The notes: a model not told the origin generated them from the sequence alone. A stretch of 64,000 nt of DNA from Thiodiazotropha sp040506975 (GCA_965211775.1 OZ242974.1:310001-374000); one strand, 5' to 3'; positions 27,801 to 36,529 are shown, counted from the stretch's first letter. Numbers and translations are program-made.

Positions 27801-28884
27801 GCTGTTGCAGCTCATCCCGCTCCTTGAGAATGACTTCACGCTCCTCCGCCGATTGACTGCGATAGGTATCCGCATCTTGTCGCAGCCGGGCGTTTTCACT
27901 TTTCAACGATTCAATCTCAGCACTGAGCTGAGACCCCTGCCGTTGAGTCTCCTGCTTGTTTTCATTGGCATTTTCAAGCTGAAACTGCAACTCGGTTATC
28001 TGTTCTTTGAGGCGATCTTCATTCTCCTCATGTTTGGATTGCAGCTGCTCCAGTTGCTGGTTCAGCCTGTCGCTCTGCTGCGATACCGTTGCATGGTTCT
28101 GTCTGGCCCTGTCCAGATCAACCCGGGCGGTCTCAAGGGTCTGTTCCAATTCAGCGACGCGGTCCCGCAGCTCTTGCCGTTCCGCCCCCAGGCTCTCCCC
28201 ATCTGCAAGCCTGGATTCTGCAGTCGCCAGAGATTCTCGCAAGGATGCAACCTCCTGCTGCAAGGCCTGAGCATTTTTTGCGCTCTCCTCGCCTGTTTGC
28301 ATGCGACTCTTGGCTACCGCCAGGGCCTGGCGCAACAGTTTGATTTCGGTATGTCTCTGCTCCAGCTCCTGCTCAAATTGATGATGTGCTTCGGACAACT
28401 CATTTTGCAGACGATCGACAACCGATTGCGGCACACCGGCACTCTCGGTGGCACCGGCATCCTCTTCAGATTCACGATTGAAATCGATGACATTGTTCGT
28501 TGCCGCCGCATCCCCTTGATGGCTCATGCCTGCCAACTCAGCAATCTGCTCCCAGCTGCTCTCGATAACGAAGACCTCCGCCCCGCGTTCAGTCAAAAGA
28601 TATGCGGCAGTCGCGGATTGGCCAACCTCCTCGCCATAGACGACATAGGCCCGATCGAGGGTAAGACTGGAGGCTTGAAAACGCAGGGAGAAAAACGGCA
28701 AATTGATCGCCCCCGGAAGATGCCCCTCTTCATACTCCTCCGGGGTACGGACATCCAGCCATAGCGCACCCTTTTCGATCATCTCAGAGGCATGCTCATA
28801 ATCAACGGATCGGGAGAGGGGCTGTTTGACCAGTTCAATGAAATCTCTTTTGCTCAACCGCACCAGCACACCGTCTGTCATCAT
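24847..28884 (-). CDS. Rhodanese-like domain fused to a giant coiled coil
   Basis: 1345 residues. Residues about 25-115 form a rhodanese-like domain (GALWLDVRTPEEYEEGHLPG), but the catalytic-loop Cys is absent (VVYGEEVGQSATAAYLL), so sulfur transfer is unlikely. About 1150 residues of heptad-rich Gln/Glu/Leu coiled coil follow, with internal repeats (RDERDRLSESLEQTHRNM and EERDRLSESLQQTQQSM). No membrane segment or signal peptide is visible. The frame continues upstream through one in-frame TAG into a cyclic-nucleotide-binding protein and downstream through one TGA, so the original gene probably encoded about 1620 residues. It may be a structural or scaffolding protein; function is not known. 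Confidence 0.8.
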   Translation of the reverse strand: MMTDGVLVRLSKRDFIELVKQPLSRSVDYEHASEMIEKGALWLDVRTPEEYEEGHLPGAINLPFFSLRFQASSLTLDRAYVVYGEEVGQSATAAYLLTERGAEVFVIESSWEQIAELAGMSHQGDAAATNNVIDFNRESEEDAGATESAGVPQSVVDRLQNELSEAHHQFEQELEQRHTEIKLLRQALAVAKSRMQTGEESAKNAQALQQEVASLRESLATAESRLADGESLGAERQELRDRVAELEQTLETARVDLDRARQNHATVSQQSDRLNQQLEQLQSKHEENEDRLKEQITELQFQLENANENKQETQRQGSQLSAEIESLKSENARLRQDADTYRSQSAEEREVILKERDELQQRYQEAEDQRQQRTDELKATRDERDRLSESLEQTHRNMTAEGAELEQQLESIQHELTQAHSELQQQQAERQQQADELQAIVEERDRLSESLQQTQQSMAEEAAELERKLESSRHGLSHAQSDLEQQQTEHQLVVSELQNQLQETNQRLEQSSQQADSQISGLLQTQQEIKQQLEAADSAKGTLQGERDELQERFNREHDQVNALQQELQALNDRRAGLERELEAVRQAGNDADAQYANAMESLRDDLEEARSALDRLRQEKQQSDELLGKREQDLESSESRVKELQQSLEEQASHHAGELTDLQQTLESLEQAQRQAEEREQQLHQELDVLQAQGDEISSRSQEELSSLKEQLQQAAAEAKRQNEKRVEFDARLEQEHQTAQFLKHSLETAEQAVNQTSNELDEQKQLQQTLEQQLKAHEESLRNAEQAKSDLRQQQDQQQHEWQENIRAAETQLIEKDQRIEQPGQALEEARSTLKAADQARSELEASQQQLTTDKTGLAQRLEETQAELQQYRESTEAALADERQTVERLQQALTVEKASAETAAGSFAELETSRKALTEAKATLEQQLNDQDSELEQQRQQLKDLDARSEQQRQQEKALSETVEQQRQELEALQQQVQERRQEHERFEQEAQGQADAHQQREQELNQTIGQLQSEMDELHIALAASVEGAEQMVDKRELREANEALRKAEEKNKALKREVDGLREVQLEMESQLSDDVDNEVHALRVELESERKKREKSEKMARQADVLRREREVQETAIEMLGEDLESLTKERENLTNQLAEMRNQYTDLVNENDQLHSEMSGMREQVSDSSLADDLFGQMETLRRKAESYERERDDAKAEASKMRREVGELRSVIETYVEQIQDVQSFGVDEQVNALRTELDMVRRQAAADLEHMRTELHAAKSRLGTSENRDVDEVAALQASRQEMVSMQQSLNEKDHLLKMSQSQCRSLEDAIEDRDKEVDQLKRKLELLLRKAGDLD

Positions 28885-28890
28885 GGTGAC

Positions 28891-29577
28891 CTAGCTGCCA
28901 CGGGATTTGTTGGAGATCAGCGCCTCCTCTCCAAAGCCCTTGCCGGCACGCAATCTGGCCAGTTCGACAGGCGCATGACCGGCTTCAGGGGTGCGCGTGA
29001 CGCAGCATTCACCCTTACTGATGAGGTAGAAATAGTCGCCCTCTTCCCCTTGGTTGATGATCACATCACCCTCATCGACCTTGATCTCCTCCATCCGCAT
29101 CATGACACGCTGAAGATTAGCGGGGGGTATCTGCTGAAATACCGGAGACTGCAGCAACAGGGTCATCCAATCGTCGCTGCTCGGCTGTTCGATATCCTTC
29201 ACCTCGTAGCTGGCACTATGACTACGGGCCAACATATCACTTAGTAGACGACTGTCGATGCGTACAAAACTGACGTTGGTTCTCGACTGCGCCGAATGTT
29301 TTCTCGGCAGCTGATGCGCCAGGGCAAAGCGTGCCGTGGGGGTTCCGCTGCTGATCAGGTCCATCTCTTTCTGCCCGGAAAGCAGTGCCACTGTCCCGGA
29401 GAGCAGATAGATATTCTGATGGTCAGTATCCCCTTCGCGAAAGAGATACTCACCCTTTTTGACCTTCTCTATCACAATCTGGCTCAGAAGATGGCCAAGC
29501 TGATCTTCTGAAAGGGTATTCAGAGGTACCAGATTCTTCAGTAGGACGTCGTCATTTTTACTGTTGGGCACGGCCAT
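28891..29577 (-). CDS. Cyclic-nucleotide-binding-domain protein, probably the N-terminal part of the coiled-coil gene
   Basis: 228 residues with two cNMP-binding-like barrels. The first (about 15-110) is degenerate. The second (about 130-228) has KVDEGDVIINQGEEGDYFYLISKG and GKGFGEEALISN, where the cassette Glu is present but the following Arg-Ser/Ala is not clear. It ends at TAG (28891-28893), followed in the same frame by VTMMTDGVLVRLSKRDF. That is the way such domains normally end before a rhodanese domain. No DNA-binding domain is present. The upstream 216 bp should hold the promoter, divergent from the ggt-like gene. Confidence 0.8.
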   Translation of the reverse strand: MAVPNSKNDDVLLKNLVPLNTLSEDQLGHLLSQIVIEKVKKGEYLFREGDTDHQNIYLLSGTVALLSGQKEMDLISSGTPTARFALAHQLPRKHSAQSRTNVSFVRIDSRLLSDMLARSHSASYEVKDIEQPSSDDWMTLLLQSPVFQQIPPANLQRVMMRMEEIKVDEGDVIINQGEEGDYFYLISKGECCVTRTPEAGHAPVELARLRAGKGFGEEALISNKSRGS

Positions 29578-29793
29578 TCTTTCAATGCTCAGGAATTTTG
29601 ATCCTTTGATGCAGGGGTCACATCGCTCCTCTATTTAACGGCACAATATTTCAAAACTGAATGGGTATATTAACCTTAAACATGGATGAATCTCGACCCG
29701 GTTCGCACTAAACAAGAGCGCAAAACCATAGCGGGACCAAGGTTATGATGCAACGATCCAGATCAATTATTTGTAACATTATAGAGGTGAAAT

Positions 29794-31332
29794 GTGAAAC
29801 AGGTAAAAGGCATCATCGCAGCTGGACATTATGAAACCGTTAAGGCGGGGTGCGAGATATTGCGGGAGGGTGGAAATGCGTTCGATGCCGTCGTGGCCGC
29901 CATGCTGACCGCCTGCGTGGCTGAACCGGTGCTCGCCTCCCCCGGCGGAGGGGGGTTTCTCACTGCCAGACCCGCCCAATCAGACCCGCTTGTCTACGAT
30001 TTCTTCGCCCAGACGCCGAGACAGATGCTGCCTGAGCGTGAGCTTGGCTTCTATCCGATAGAGGCCGATTTCGGCACCGCCAGCCAAATTTTCCACATCG
30101 GCATGGGCTCGATAGCCACTCCCGGGTTCATAAAGGGTCTTTATGCCATTCATGAGAGTCATTGCCGGCTACCCATGGACATGCTCTTTCAACCGGCAAT
30201 CGAACTGGCGGCAAACGGGGTAACCATCAATCCGTTTCAACACCTGATAACGACCATCATAGCCCCTATTTTGCGCGCAACCCCGGAAGCCATGGCAATC
30301 AACGCCTCTCTGGAGGACCCTGGACGCCTGATCTCTGAGGGTGAGCGGCACCGCCTGCCTGCTTTCTCAGACTTTCTGAAGATTCTTTTGGCTGAGGGGG
30401 AAAGGGTGTTTTACGAGGGCGAGGCCGGCCGGCAATTGGTTGGTGACTGCCGGGATAAGGGCGGCCATCTGCAAATGGATGATCTGCTAGGCTATAAGGT
30501 TCTCAGGCGCGCACCACTGCAATACAGATACCGCAATGCACAAATTTCAACAAACCCACTACCTTCACTCGGCGGCACACTGATCGCCTTTTCCCTGGGC
30601 TTACTGGCTTCCCATAGGTTTGATTTTCAGGCCGCGGGCAAAGAGAATCATATTAGGCACCTCGCACATATCATGCGCTTAACTCAGCTGGCGCGAACAG
30701 ATCACCATTCAAACATGGACCGCATACTCGATCCGGAAATTGGTGATCATTTCAGAAAACGCCTCGACAAAGGGGGATTGTCCACACGCGGCACCACCCA
30801 GATCAGCGTTGCCGATACGGACGGAAATCTCGCCAGTATGACCCTCTCAAATGGAGAAGGTAGCGGCTATGTCATACCTGGCACCGGCATCATGATGAAC
30901 AATATGCTGGGCGAAGAGGACCTGAATCCGGGCGGTTTCCACCAATGGCCCCTCAACCATCGCCTTGCTTCGATGATGGCGCCCACCCTGATCCTGACCG
31001 ATCAAGGACGGGCGATCGTAATGGGTTCCGGCGGTTCAAACAGGATTCGCAGCGCGATACTGCAAGTGATTATCAATCAGCTTGATTTCCGCATGCCTCT
31101 GGAACAGGCCATCTCCTTCCCTCGCATCCATTTCGAAAACGAGCTGCTGAGTATGGAACCGGGGATCGATGAATCAATTGCCGCAGCCTTGGAAAATGAA
31201 TTTCCAAGGCAGCAACACTGGGATAACAAAAATCTGTTTTTCGGAGGAACCCACTGCGTGGTATTGGATGAAAAGGGTAACCACATAGGCATAGGCGATG
31301 AACGCCGTGGCGGCGTCAGTCTCTCCGTATAG
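29794..31332 (+). CDS. Gamma-glutamyltransferase-family protein
   Basis: 512 residues. The N-terminal nucleophile hydrolase fold is recognisable: ALREGGNAFDA-type motif (EILREGGNAFDAVVAAMLT), SPGGGGFLTARP, and the autoprocessing site RGTTQISVADTDGNLASMT with Thr334 as the expected nucleophile. Late motifs MMAPTLILTD and MGSGGSNRIRSAILQVI fit the small subunit. There is no signal peptide, unlike classical periplasmic Ggt, so this may act in the cytoplasm on glutathione conjugates or another gamma-glutamyl or cephalosporin-like amide. GAGGTGAA precedes the start (GTG). Confidence 0.87.
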   Translation: MKQVKGIIAAGHYETVKAGCEILREGGNAFDAVVAAMLTACVAEPVLASPGGGGFLTARPAQSDPLVYDFFAQTPRQMLPERELGFYPIEADFGTASQIFHIGMGSIATPGFIKGLYAIHESHCRLPMDMLFQPAIELAANGVTINPFQHLITTIIAPILRATPEAMAINASLEDPGRLISEGERHRLPAFSDFLKILLAEGERVFYEGEAGRQLVGDCRDKGGHLQMDDLLGYKVLRRAPLQYRYRNAQISTNPLPSLGGTLIAFSLGLLASHRFDFQAAGKENHIRHLAHIMRLTQLARTDHHSNMDRILDPEIGDHFRKRLDKGGLSTRGTTQISVADTDGNLASMTLSNGEGSGYVIPGTGIMMNNMLGEEDLNPGGFHQWPLNHRLASMMAPTLILTDQGRAIVMGSGGSNRIRSAILQVIINQLDFRMPLEQAISFPRIHFENELLSMEPGIDESIAAALENEFPRQQHWDNKNLFFGGTHCVVLDEKGNHIGIGDERRGGVSLSV

Positions 31333-31375
31333 CTACTACGGCAGCCACGGTCTGTGAACACTCATTCAATCCGCC

Positions 31376-31945
31376 CTAGTCGGAGCCAAGCAGCTCCTGT
31401 TTGAGGGGTTTACTGATTGGAGAATCACCCAACCATACCATAAGCAATGCCTGATAGAAGTCACCCCCCGGGATAACCCCTTTTTCCACACCTTTGATAG
31501 TAACGACAGTGCCCTTGCCGGGCATGTAGTCCAGACTGATCAGGTCACCCTTCCGCAAGGTCTGGAACATGGCATTGAATTGCTCGAGACGATCACCAAC
31601 AGCCTGCAACTTCTCAGGACTGAGATTGGCGCTGAATCCATCATTCCAGCCCTCAACAAATTTCTCTTTTTCTATCTCAGAGTAGAGAATCCGCATCTGA
31701 ACACGGGCCGGCCTGTCGACATCGATCACTTCGGCAATGTCACTTGCCGGATGCTGAAGATAGAGCGAGGCCAGATAGATCTTGAAAAATACTTTCTTAC
31801 GAATACCGGCGCCGTTCAAGACCAATGCGGCATTGTCCGCCTCTCTGACGATCTGCTCCGGTAGTAATATCCCAGCTATTTCTCTGGCTTGGATTGTCAT
31901 CATGCATGCCATAAACAGACAGGCAAATACAATTTGTCGCATCAT
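31376..31945 (-). CDS. Chalcone-isomerase-like secreted protein
   Basis: 189 residues with a signal peptide (FACLFMACMMTIQA). The body (LVLNGAGIRKKVFFKIYLASLYL, WNDGFSANLSPEKL, LDYMPGKGTVVTIKG) matches the bacterial chalcone-isomerase-like family (Chalcone_3 type). These bacterial proteins are not flavonoid enzymes as far as is known; they probably bind a hydrophobic ligand in the periplasm. Confidence 0.82.
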   Translation of the reverse strand: MMRQIVFACLFMACMMTIQAREIAGILLPEQIVREADNAALVLNGAGIRKKVFFKIYLASLYLQHPASDIAEVIDVDRPARVQMRILYSEIEKEKFVEGWNDGFSANLSPEKLQAVGDRLEQFNAMFQTLRKGDLISLDYMPGKGTVVTIKGVEKGVIPGGDFYQALLMVWLGDSPISKPLKQELLGSD

Positions 31946-32349
31946 TTATTCATCCTTTGTTCAATTATCCAATCAGGCTGCCGTTAGTTTCCTGAACTCA
32001 TCATACCGGGATGGACATATACAGTATGACTATCGTTGTTGTGTAGTACGGAAATCGTAAATTTGACATCCATGTCTTCCGACCAACTACATTGTGCCTG
32101 TATCGACTTCAACCGAGTGGATCATATTTATCACTCGAGAAGCGAGCCAATCATAGCTTATTATACAGCCGGGCTGCCAAACATGCTTTGCTGTCATCTG
32201 TCACTTCATGGCGGAATTACCGTCAAATAGGGGGAAATTATCTGAGATCATGAAAAAACTATACAAAAAACTGTATTTTCGTATTTAACTATTTAGAATC
32301 TGTGTTATTTTTAACACGCACAACTATTTCATAAGAAGGAGCAAACCAT
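31946..32349 (+). other. 404-bp AT-rich spacer upstream of the HU gene
   Basis: No supported gene. The last 60 bases are strongly AT-rich and end in AGAAGGAG before the HU start, so the HU promoter lies here. No confident hexamer pair could be chosen. Confidence 0.4.
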
Positions 32350-32757
32350 ATGGCCCTCAGAAAAACCACCAAAAAGACTGCAAAGAAAGCAGCAAAGAAA
32401 AAAGTAGCTGCAAAGAAAACAGTCGCAGCACCACGCTTGAAGTCAATCGCAACCAAACAGACAAAGACCCAGATCATCGGCGCTATCGCAGAAGACACAG
32501 GCCTGTCGAAAAAGGATGTTTCCGCAGTTTTCGGCTCGTTGGATTCGCTGATCACGCGTCATATGCAACGCCGGGGCTCTGGCGAGATTACCATTCCGGA
32601 CACCGGTATCAAGGTGCGCCGGGTTATCAAACCTCGAACCAAGGCGCGTATGGGCCGTAATCCCGCTACCGGCGAAGCCATCAAGATTGCCGCCAAGCCA
32701 GCCAAGACAGTCGTCAAGGTGACTGCACTCAAAGCCTTGAAAGACAAGATCGGTTGA
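32350..32757 (+). CDS. HU-family nucleoid protein with a lysine/alanine-rich N-terminal tail
   Basis: 135 residues. Residues 1-30 are a histone-H1-like tail of Lys, Ala and Thr (KKTAKKAAKKKVAAKKT). The rest is HU/IHF-like: TQIIGAIAEDTGLSKKDVSAVF as the dimer helices, then the DNA-gripping arm GEITIPDTGIKVRRVIKPRTKA and RMGRNPATGEAIKIAAK. It should bind and compact DNA; the tail would add unspecific DNA contact. A strong ribosome site (AGAAGGAG) suggests high expression. An inverted repeat lies just after the stop. Confidence 0.88.
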   Translation: MALRKTTKKTAKKAAKKKVAAKKTVAAPRLKSIATKQTKTQIIGAIAEDTGLSKKDVSAVFGSLDSLITRHMQRRGSGEITIPDTGIKVRRVIKPRTKARMGRNPATGEAIKIAAKPAKTVVKVTALKALKDKIG

Positions 32758-32766
32758 TGCCTTACC

Positions 32767-32793
32767 GCTGCCACTACGTCCCGTAGTGGCAGC
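32767..32793. terminator. Perfect 12-bp inverted repeat after the HU gene
   Basis: GCTGCCACTACG-tcc-CGTAGTGGCAGC forms a strong hairpin 9 bases past the HU stop. It lacks a T-run, so it may stabilise the mRNA or act as a weak terminator. Confidence 0.6.
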
Positions 32794-32867
32794 ATCAACT
32801 CACATATTCAGCCTCGCTCACCCACGGTAAACCATCCACCGAATGCCGTATCTACGGCACACTATTG

Positions 32868-33377
32868 CTACTGGGGTAATATCACCAGCTCCCGGCCCTG
32901 CTGTCTCAGGCTGAGATGCTTGAGAAAACTCATACCGAGCAACACCTCATCATCCGGCATGCTTGGCAAAATTGTGGCCTTCACATCCCGCATCTCGATC
33001 GGTCCTAATTGCAGTTGATCGATCTTCGTCAACCAACTGCGCACCACACCGTTAGCGGTTCTGCTCTGTGTCGCCATCCCTCGCCGTAACCCCGCCTTGT
33101 CCGCGAGAGCGGATGAGACCGCGACATAGGTCGCACCGGTATCGAGCAAAAATGTCACGGCTATGCCGTTGATGCGGCCAGGCGCGACATAGTGTCCTGC
33201 ACGATTTCGCTGCAGGACAACCGCCACTTTCCCACCGTCATAAGTCGTGACCTTGAGATCCCGGTTTGGATTTTTCCGCTTATCGAGCCACTGTGAAAAC
33301 AACAGGGTCAATAACAACAACAGCAGCAACCAGGCAGCCAAAATCATCCATCGTCCGAACCTCTGACGCTCACTCAT
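32868..33377 (-). CDS. Retropepsin-like aspartic protease, membrane-anchored
   Basis: 169 residues. One N-terminal membrane helix (WMILAAWLLLLLLLTLLF) is followed by a periplasmic one-lobed aspartic protease domain with the active-site motif FLLDTGATYVAVS. The second hallmark VLLGMSFLKHLSLRQQGREL is the usual hydrophobic-Gly signature. This is the bacterial clan AA family seen in many proteobacteria (TIGR02281-like). It should act as a dimer; its substrate is unknown. Confidence 0.85.
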   Translation of the reverse strand: MSERQRFGRWMILAAWLLLLLLLTLLFSQWLDKRKNPNRDLKVTTYDGGKVAVVLQRNRAGHYVAPGRINGIAVTFLLDTGATYVAVSSALADKAGLRRGMATQSRTANGVVRSWLTKIDQLQLGPIEMRDVKATILPSMPDDEVLLGMSFLKHLSLRQQGRELVILPQ

Positions 33378-33453
33378 TCGACGTATTACCCCTGGGGCAG
33401 GGGACCGTGTCGTTTTTTAATCCGGCAGCCAATTATATTGTGTTGATAAACGG

Positions 33454-34065
33454 TTAACGGCGGTAGCTTCTGCTGCCGCCCTGAGCACGTGACTGATTGG
33501 CGACATGACGCCGATAAAAGGCCAACGCACTGTTGCCGTTGGCCGACACATCAAATACCTTCCAGCCGGCATCACTGCGGTAGAAACGAAAATCCAACGA
33601 TGCCGGATAACCGCCGGCCTGCAAAATACCAACCCTCACTTTCACCTCATTGTCAGCGACCCGCCGTGGCCGAAAGAAACGTACATCCTGATTATCATAG
33701 CTTGAGAGTCTCTTGCTGAGGGTACCGAGCAGCATCTCTTTAATCTTCTGAGCCAACGCCTGACGCTGCTGATCATTCATATGCCGATTCATGGGACCCG
33801 CCGCCCAGGTCGCCATATAGGCAAAATCAAAATAGGGTGCGACTTCACGCTCCAGGAACGCCGAAATCTGCTGTGGTTGGGGGCTATCCGATGTACGAAG
33901 GAATCTCAGCAGTTTCGTCATCCCTTCGCGCAACAGGGTATCGGGCCCCACCTCCTGGTACACAGGGGCCTGTAGTCGCGATGCCGGGTAGTTGTAACCA
34001 GGAGCTGCCTGCGCCGATGCGGCAAACAGACTCAATGTGGCAATGGCCATTAATACTCCTTTCAT
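33454..34065 (-). CDS. MlaC/Ttg2D-family periplasmic protein
   Basis: 203 residues from the ATG at 34065, chosen because AAGGAGGAG lies just before it and a signal peptide follows (VLMAIATLSLFAASAQA). The fold is MlaC-like (FLEREVAPYFDFAYMATWAAG, QKIKEMLLGTLSKRLSSYDNQ, SLDFRFYRSDAGWKVFDVSANG). MlaC carries phospholipid between outer and inner membrane, but the mlaABDEF genes are absent here, so it may be a stand-alone paralogue. The 286 bases upstream (34066-34351) show no gene. Confidence 0.8.
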   Translation of the reverse strand: MKGVLMAIATLSLFAASAQAAPGYNYPASRLQAPVYQEVGPDTLLREGMTKLLRFLRTSDSPQPQQISAFLEREVAPYFDFAYMATWAAGPMNRHMNDQQRQALAQKIKEMLLGTLSKRLSSYDNQDVRFFRPRRVADNEVKVRVGILQAGGYPASLDFRFYRSDAGWKVFDVSANGNSALAFYRRHVANQSRAQGGSRSYRR

Positions 34066-34351
34066 ATCTCCTCCTTCAGGGTGATTGGAACGTCTTTGCG
34101 TCCTCCGGGTGAGAGTGCCTACTGCTGATCGCAAAATCAAGCATATCAGCAGGTTGATATTTGATTACCTCCGATACAGCATCTATCCGAAGCCTTACCA
34201 TCCCGGGCTTGGCCGATGCCTGCCCGTTGATTCAACCCATTGTCGTGAACCTAAACAGCTTGAAAATCATTTAGCACCTGGTGAAATAATTACTGAAGTC
34301 TATCGATACACAAAGATGACTTCCGCAATGGACCCAACCGGCACGCAATCA

Positions 34352-36433
34352 TCAAGTGGTTATTTTTTTGTAGATATCGGAAACCTTCAGCGGAAGTTTT
34401 TCGATCTCGCTGACAACGGTATAGTTCGCCGCACCGTACATATGAGGCAGATAGTCCTGTCCCTTTTCATCGATAGTAATGCAAAACGCGTGAATACCTT
34501 GGCGTCTCGCTTCGAACAGGGCCTGCCGGGTATCCTCAATACCGTATTGACTGCGGTATTCGTCATTGTAATCATCCGGTTTGCCATCAGACAACGTGAT
34601 CAGCAACTTGGTTCTTGCTTCCACTTCATCGAGAAGATGACTCAAGTGGCGGATCGCAGCGCCCATACGGGTATAGTCTCCGGCACGCATAGCGCTGATT
34701 CTTGCCTTCACCCCGTCATCATAGGGCTGATCAAAGCTTTTTACGGGAAACACTTCACAAAGCTTGCGGCTCATCCCGGTAAAGCCATAGATTGCATAGC
34801 GATCACCCAGCATTTCCAGCGACTCTGCCAGCAGGATCAAGGCCTCTCGTTCTGCTTCGTTGACCCAACCCTGGGTTGAACCGGACATATCCACCATGAA
34901 CATAACCGCGATATTCCGCTCTTCCCGATGCATGCGTGTAAAAAGGCGATCCGTCATCTCCAGTCCCGTGTGCATATCCGCCCAGGCCTCGACAAAGGCA
35001 TCGATATCCACGCTATCGCCGTATACCTGGCGCTTCAGCAACCTGTCCTCATCACGCAGCGCCTCAAATGTCTTGCGCAGACTCGCTAACAAACGACGAT
35101 ATTTGTACATGACCCCGGCAACAAGATCATCGTGCTCCTCCCTGACGGGCATCTCTCTGACAACACACCAGTTCTTGCGGTAGTGTTTGCGTCGATAGTC
35201 CCACTCCTGATAGAGAAAGGCGCCGTCTTCGTGATAGGTGCCGCTCCATACCTCCTCCGGCTTCAACGTTTCCTCTTCGGTGTCCTTCAGATCGTACTCT
35301 CCAGGTCCGGCAGGCGTAAGATACTCTTCGGGAATGTCTCCCAGGTCCTGAACAATCGATGTCATCAGATCTCTGATCTCTTCAGAGAACGGGACTGACT
35401 TGCCGTTTACCTGCAATTCAAACTGCATCTCCTCCACAAACGGGGAATCATCCAAGGGTGTCAGAGAAAAACGATCAATCGGTTCCTGATCATCACCTGG
35501 CTGTTGCAGATCATCGGCGATCGCCTTCAAGGCCACGCGTAGTTTGGCCTTTTCCCTTTCTATCCGTCGCAACATAGCCGCCAGCACCAGGTCCGGTTTC
35601 AATTGACCGTGAAAAAGAGCTGTCTTCGGCAACCTATCGCCGATAACACGTTTGCAGAGATCAAGGGAGTCTTGCGCCGTGGCCTGGCGCGTTCGCAGAA
35701 AGGCCACCTGTTTTGCCCACCCTTGCGGGAGCGGCTCGGGATTCAACTTCTTCGAGAGTTCCTTCATCTCGCGAAAGAGTCCCGGCAGTTCCCGTTCGAT
35801 ACAAGCATTCAGGCGCACGGTTTCAACTGCATGAAAACATCGCAGCGCCCTTTGCGGCGTCGGATGCGCCTCCAGATAGGGGATCAAATCGGCGCGGAAG
35901 GTCCCGAAGCGAACCTGTGCCCAATGATAGGCAACAGCAGCTTTATAGAGCAGAAAATTATCCCGGATGTTCGGCAGATGAGCCATCACAGCGGGAAGGA
36001 ATATCACCTCACCGTCGGTATAGAGGTAATCGGCCTTTTCAAGCTTCAGCTTTCTGCCGGACAATCCCTGGACGAAAGGAAGCAATACACCAGCCTGCTC
36101 ATCAAACACAGACCCGGCAGCCCGTTCACGCCCCTGCTCAACAAACAGATCCCTATCCCTGATCGTCGCCAATGCGACATGCAGACCGGAAGTATCGTAC
36201 AGATCCATCGACTGAACGAGCCAGGCTTCGATCATCGACTCGTCCATCTGTCGAAGCGCCCCGGGCGCCTGTTGTGCAAACTGATAGGCAATCTCGATAT
36301 GGGTACTGGCGGTGCGTCTTATCCAGTCAAGAATATATGCCTGCTCCTCTGATGGCAGTCCGGCCAGCTCCTCGCTTATTTTCCGGGTATTGCGGAAACT
36401 GTATTCAACCTCGAAGTAATCATCGAGCAGTGA
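34352..36433 (-). CDS. cbbO: CbbO/NorD-type VWA-domain protein
   Basis: The homologous frame extends at least 694 codons. The C-terminal von Willebrand A domain has the MIDAS motif FMVDMSGSTQGWV, a Thr in GDYTRMGAAIRH and LSDGKPDDYND. This is the partner of a MoxR-type ATPase that remodels Rubisco (CbbO) or nitric oxide reductase (NorD). The first standard start is ATG 36247, but family-like sequence (LLDDYFEVEYSFRNTRKIS) extends before it to an in-frame TAG at 36434-36436. That TAG is preceded by ATG 36466 and MRSQLDQMQI. So either a rare CTG start (36430) is used or a nonsense mutation lies at codon 11. No Rubisco or nor gene is in view to settle the name. Confidence 0.8.
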   Translation of the reverse strand, partial: SLLDDYFEVEYSFRNTRKISEELAGLPSEEQAYILDWIRRTASTHIEIAYQFAQQAPGALRQMDESMIEAWLVQSMDLYDTSGLHVALATIRDRDLFVEQGRERAAGSVFDEQAGVLLPFVQGLSGRKLKLEKADYLYTDGEVIFLPAVMAHLPNIRDNFLLYKAAVAYHWAQVRFGTFRADLIPYLEAHPTPQRALRCFHAVETVRLNACIERELPGLFREMKELSKKLNPEPLPQGWAKQVAFLRTRQATAQDSLDLCKRVIGDRLPKTALFHGQLKPDLVLAAMLRRIEREKAKLRVALKAIADDLQQPGDDQEPIDRFSLTPLDDSPFVEEMQFELQVNGKSVPFSEEIRDLMTSIVQDLGDIPEEYLTPAGPGEYDLKDTEEETLKPEEVWSGTYHEDGAFLYQEWDYRRKHYRKNWCVVREMPVREEHDDLVAGVMYKYRRLLASLRKTFEALRDEDRLLKRQVYGDSVDIDAFVEAWADMHTGLEMTDRLFTRMHREERNIAVMFMVDMSGSTQGWVNEAEREALILLAESLEMLGDRYAIYGFTGMSRKLCEVFPVKSFDQPYDDGVKARISAMRAGDYTRMGAAIRHLSHLLDEVEARTKLLITLSDGKPDDYNDEYRSQYGIEDTRQALFEARRQGIHAFCITIDEKGQDYLPHMYGAANYTVVSEIEKLPLKVSDIYKKITT

Positions 36434-36529
36434 CTAAATCTGCATTTGATCGAGTTGTGATCTCATACCGCCGCGACGCCTTGAGGCCTGGGTGTGCGTC
36501 TGATATCAAACATCAGATGTGATACAACA

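Noticed and set aside
27772..28764. 330-codon plus-strand frame within the coiled-coil gene
   Set aside because: It is composed of leucine-rich translation of reversed Gln/Glu codons, with no domain.
34085..34879. 264-codon plus-strand frame overlapping the end of cbbO
   Set aside because: Most of it is antisense to the VWA domain of cbbO; no independent support.
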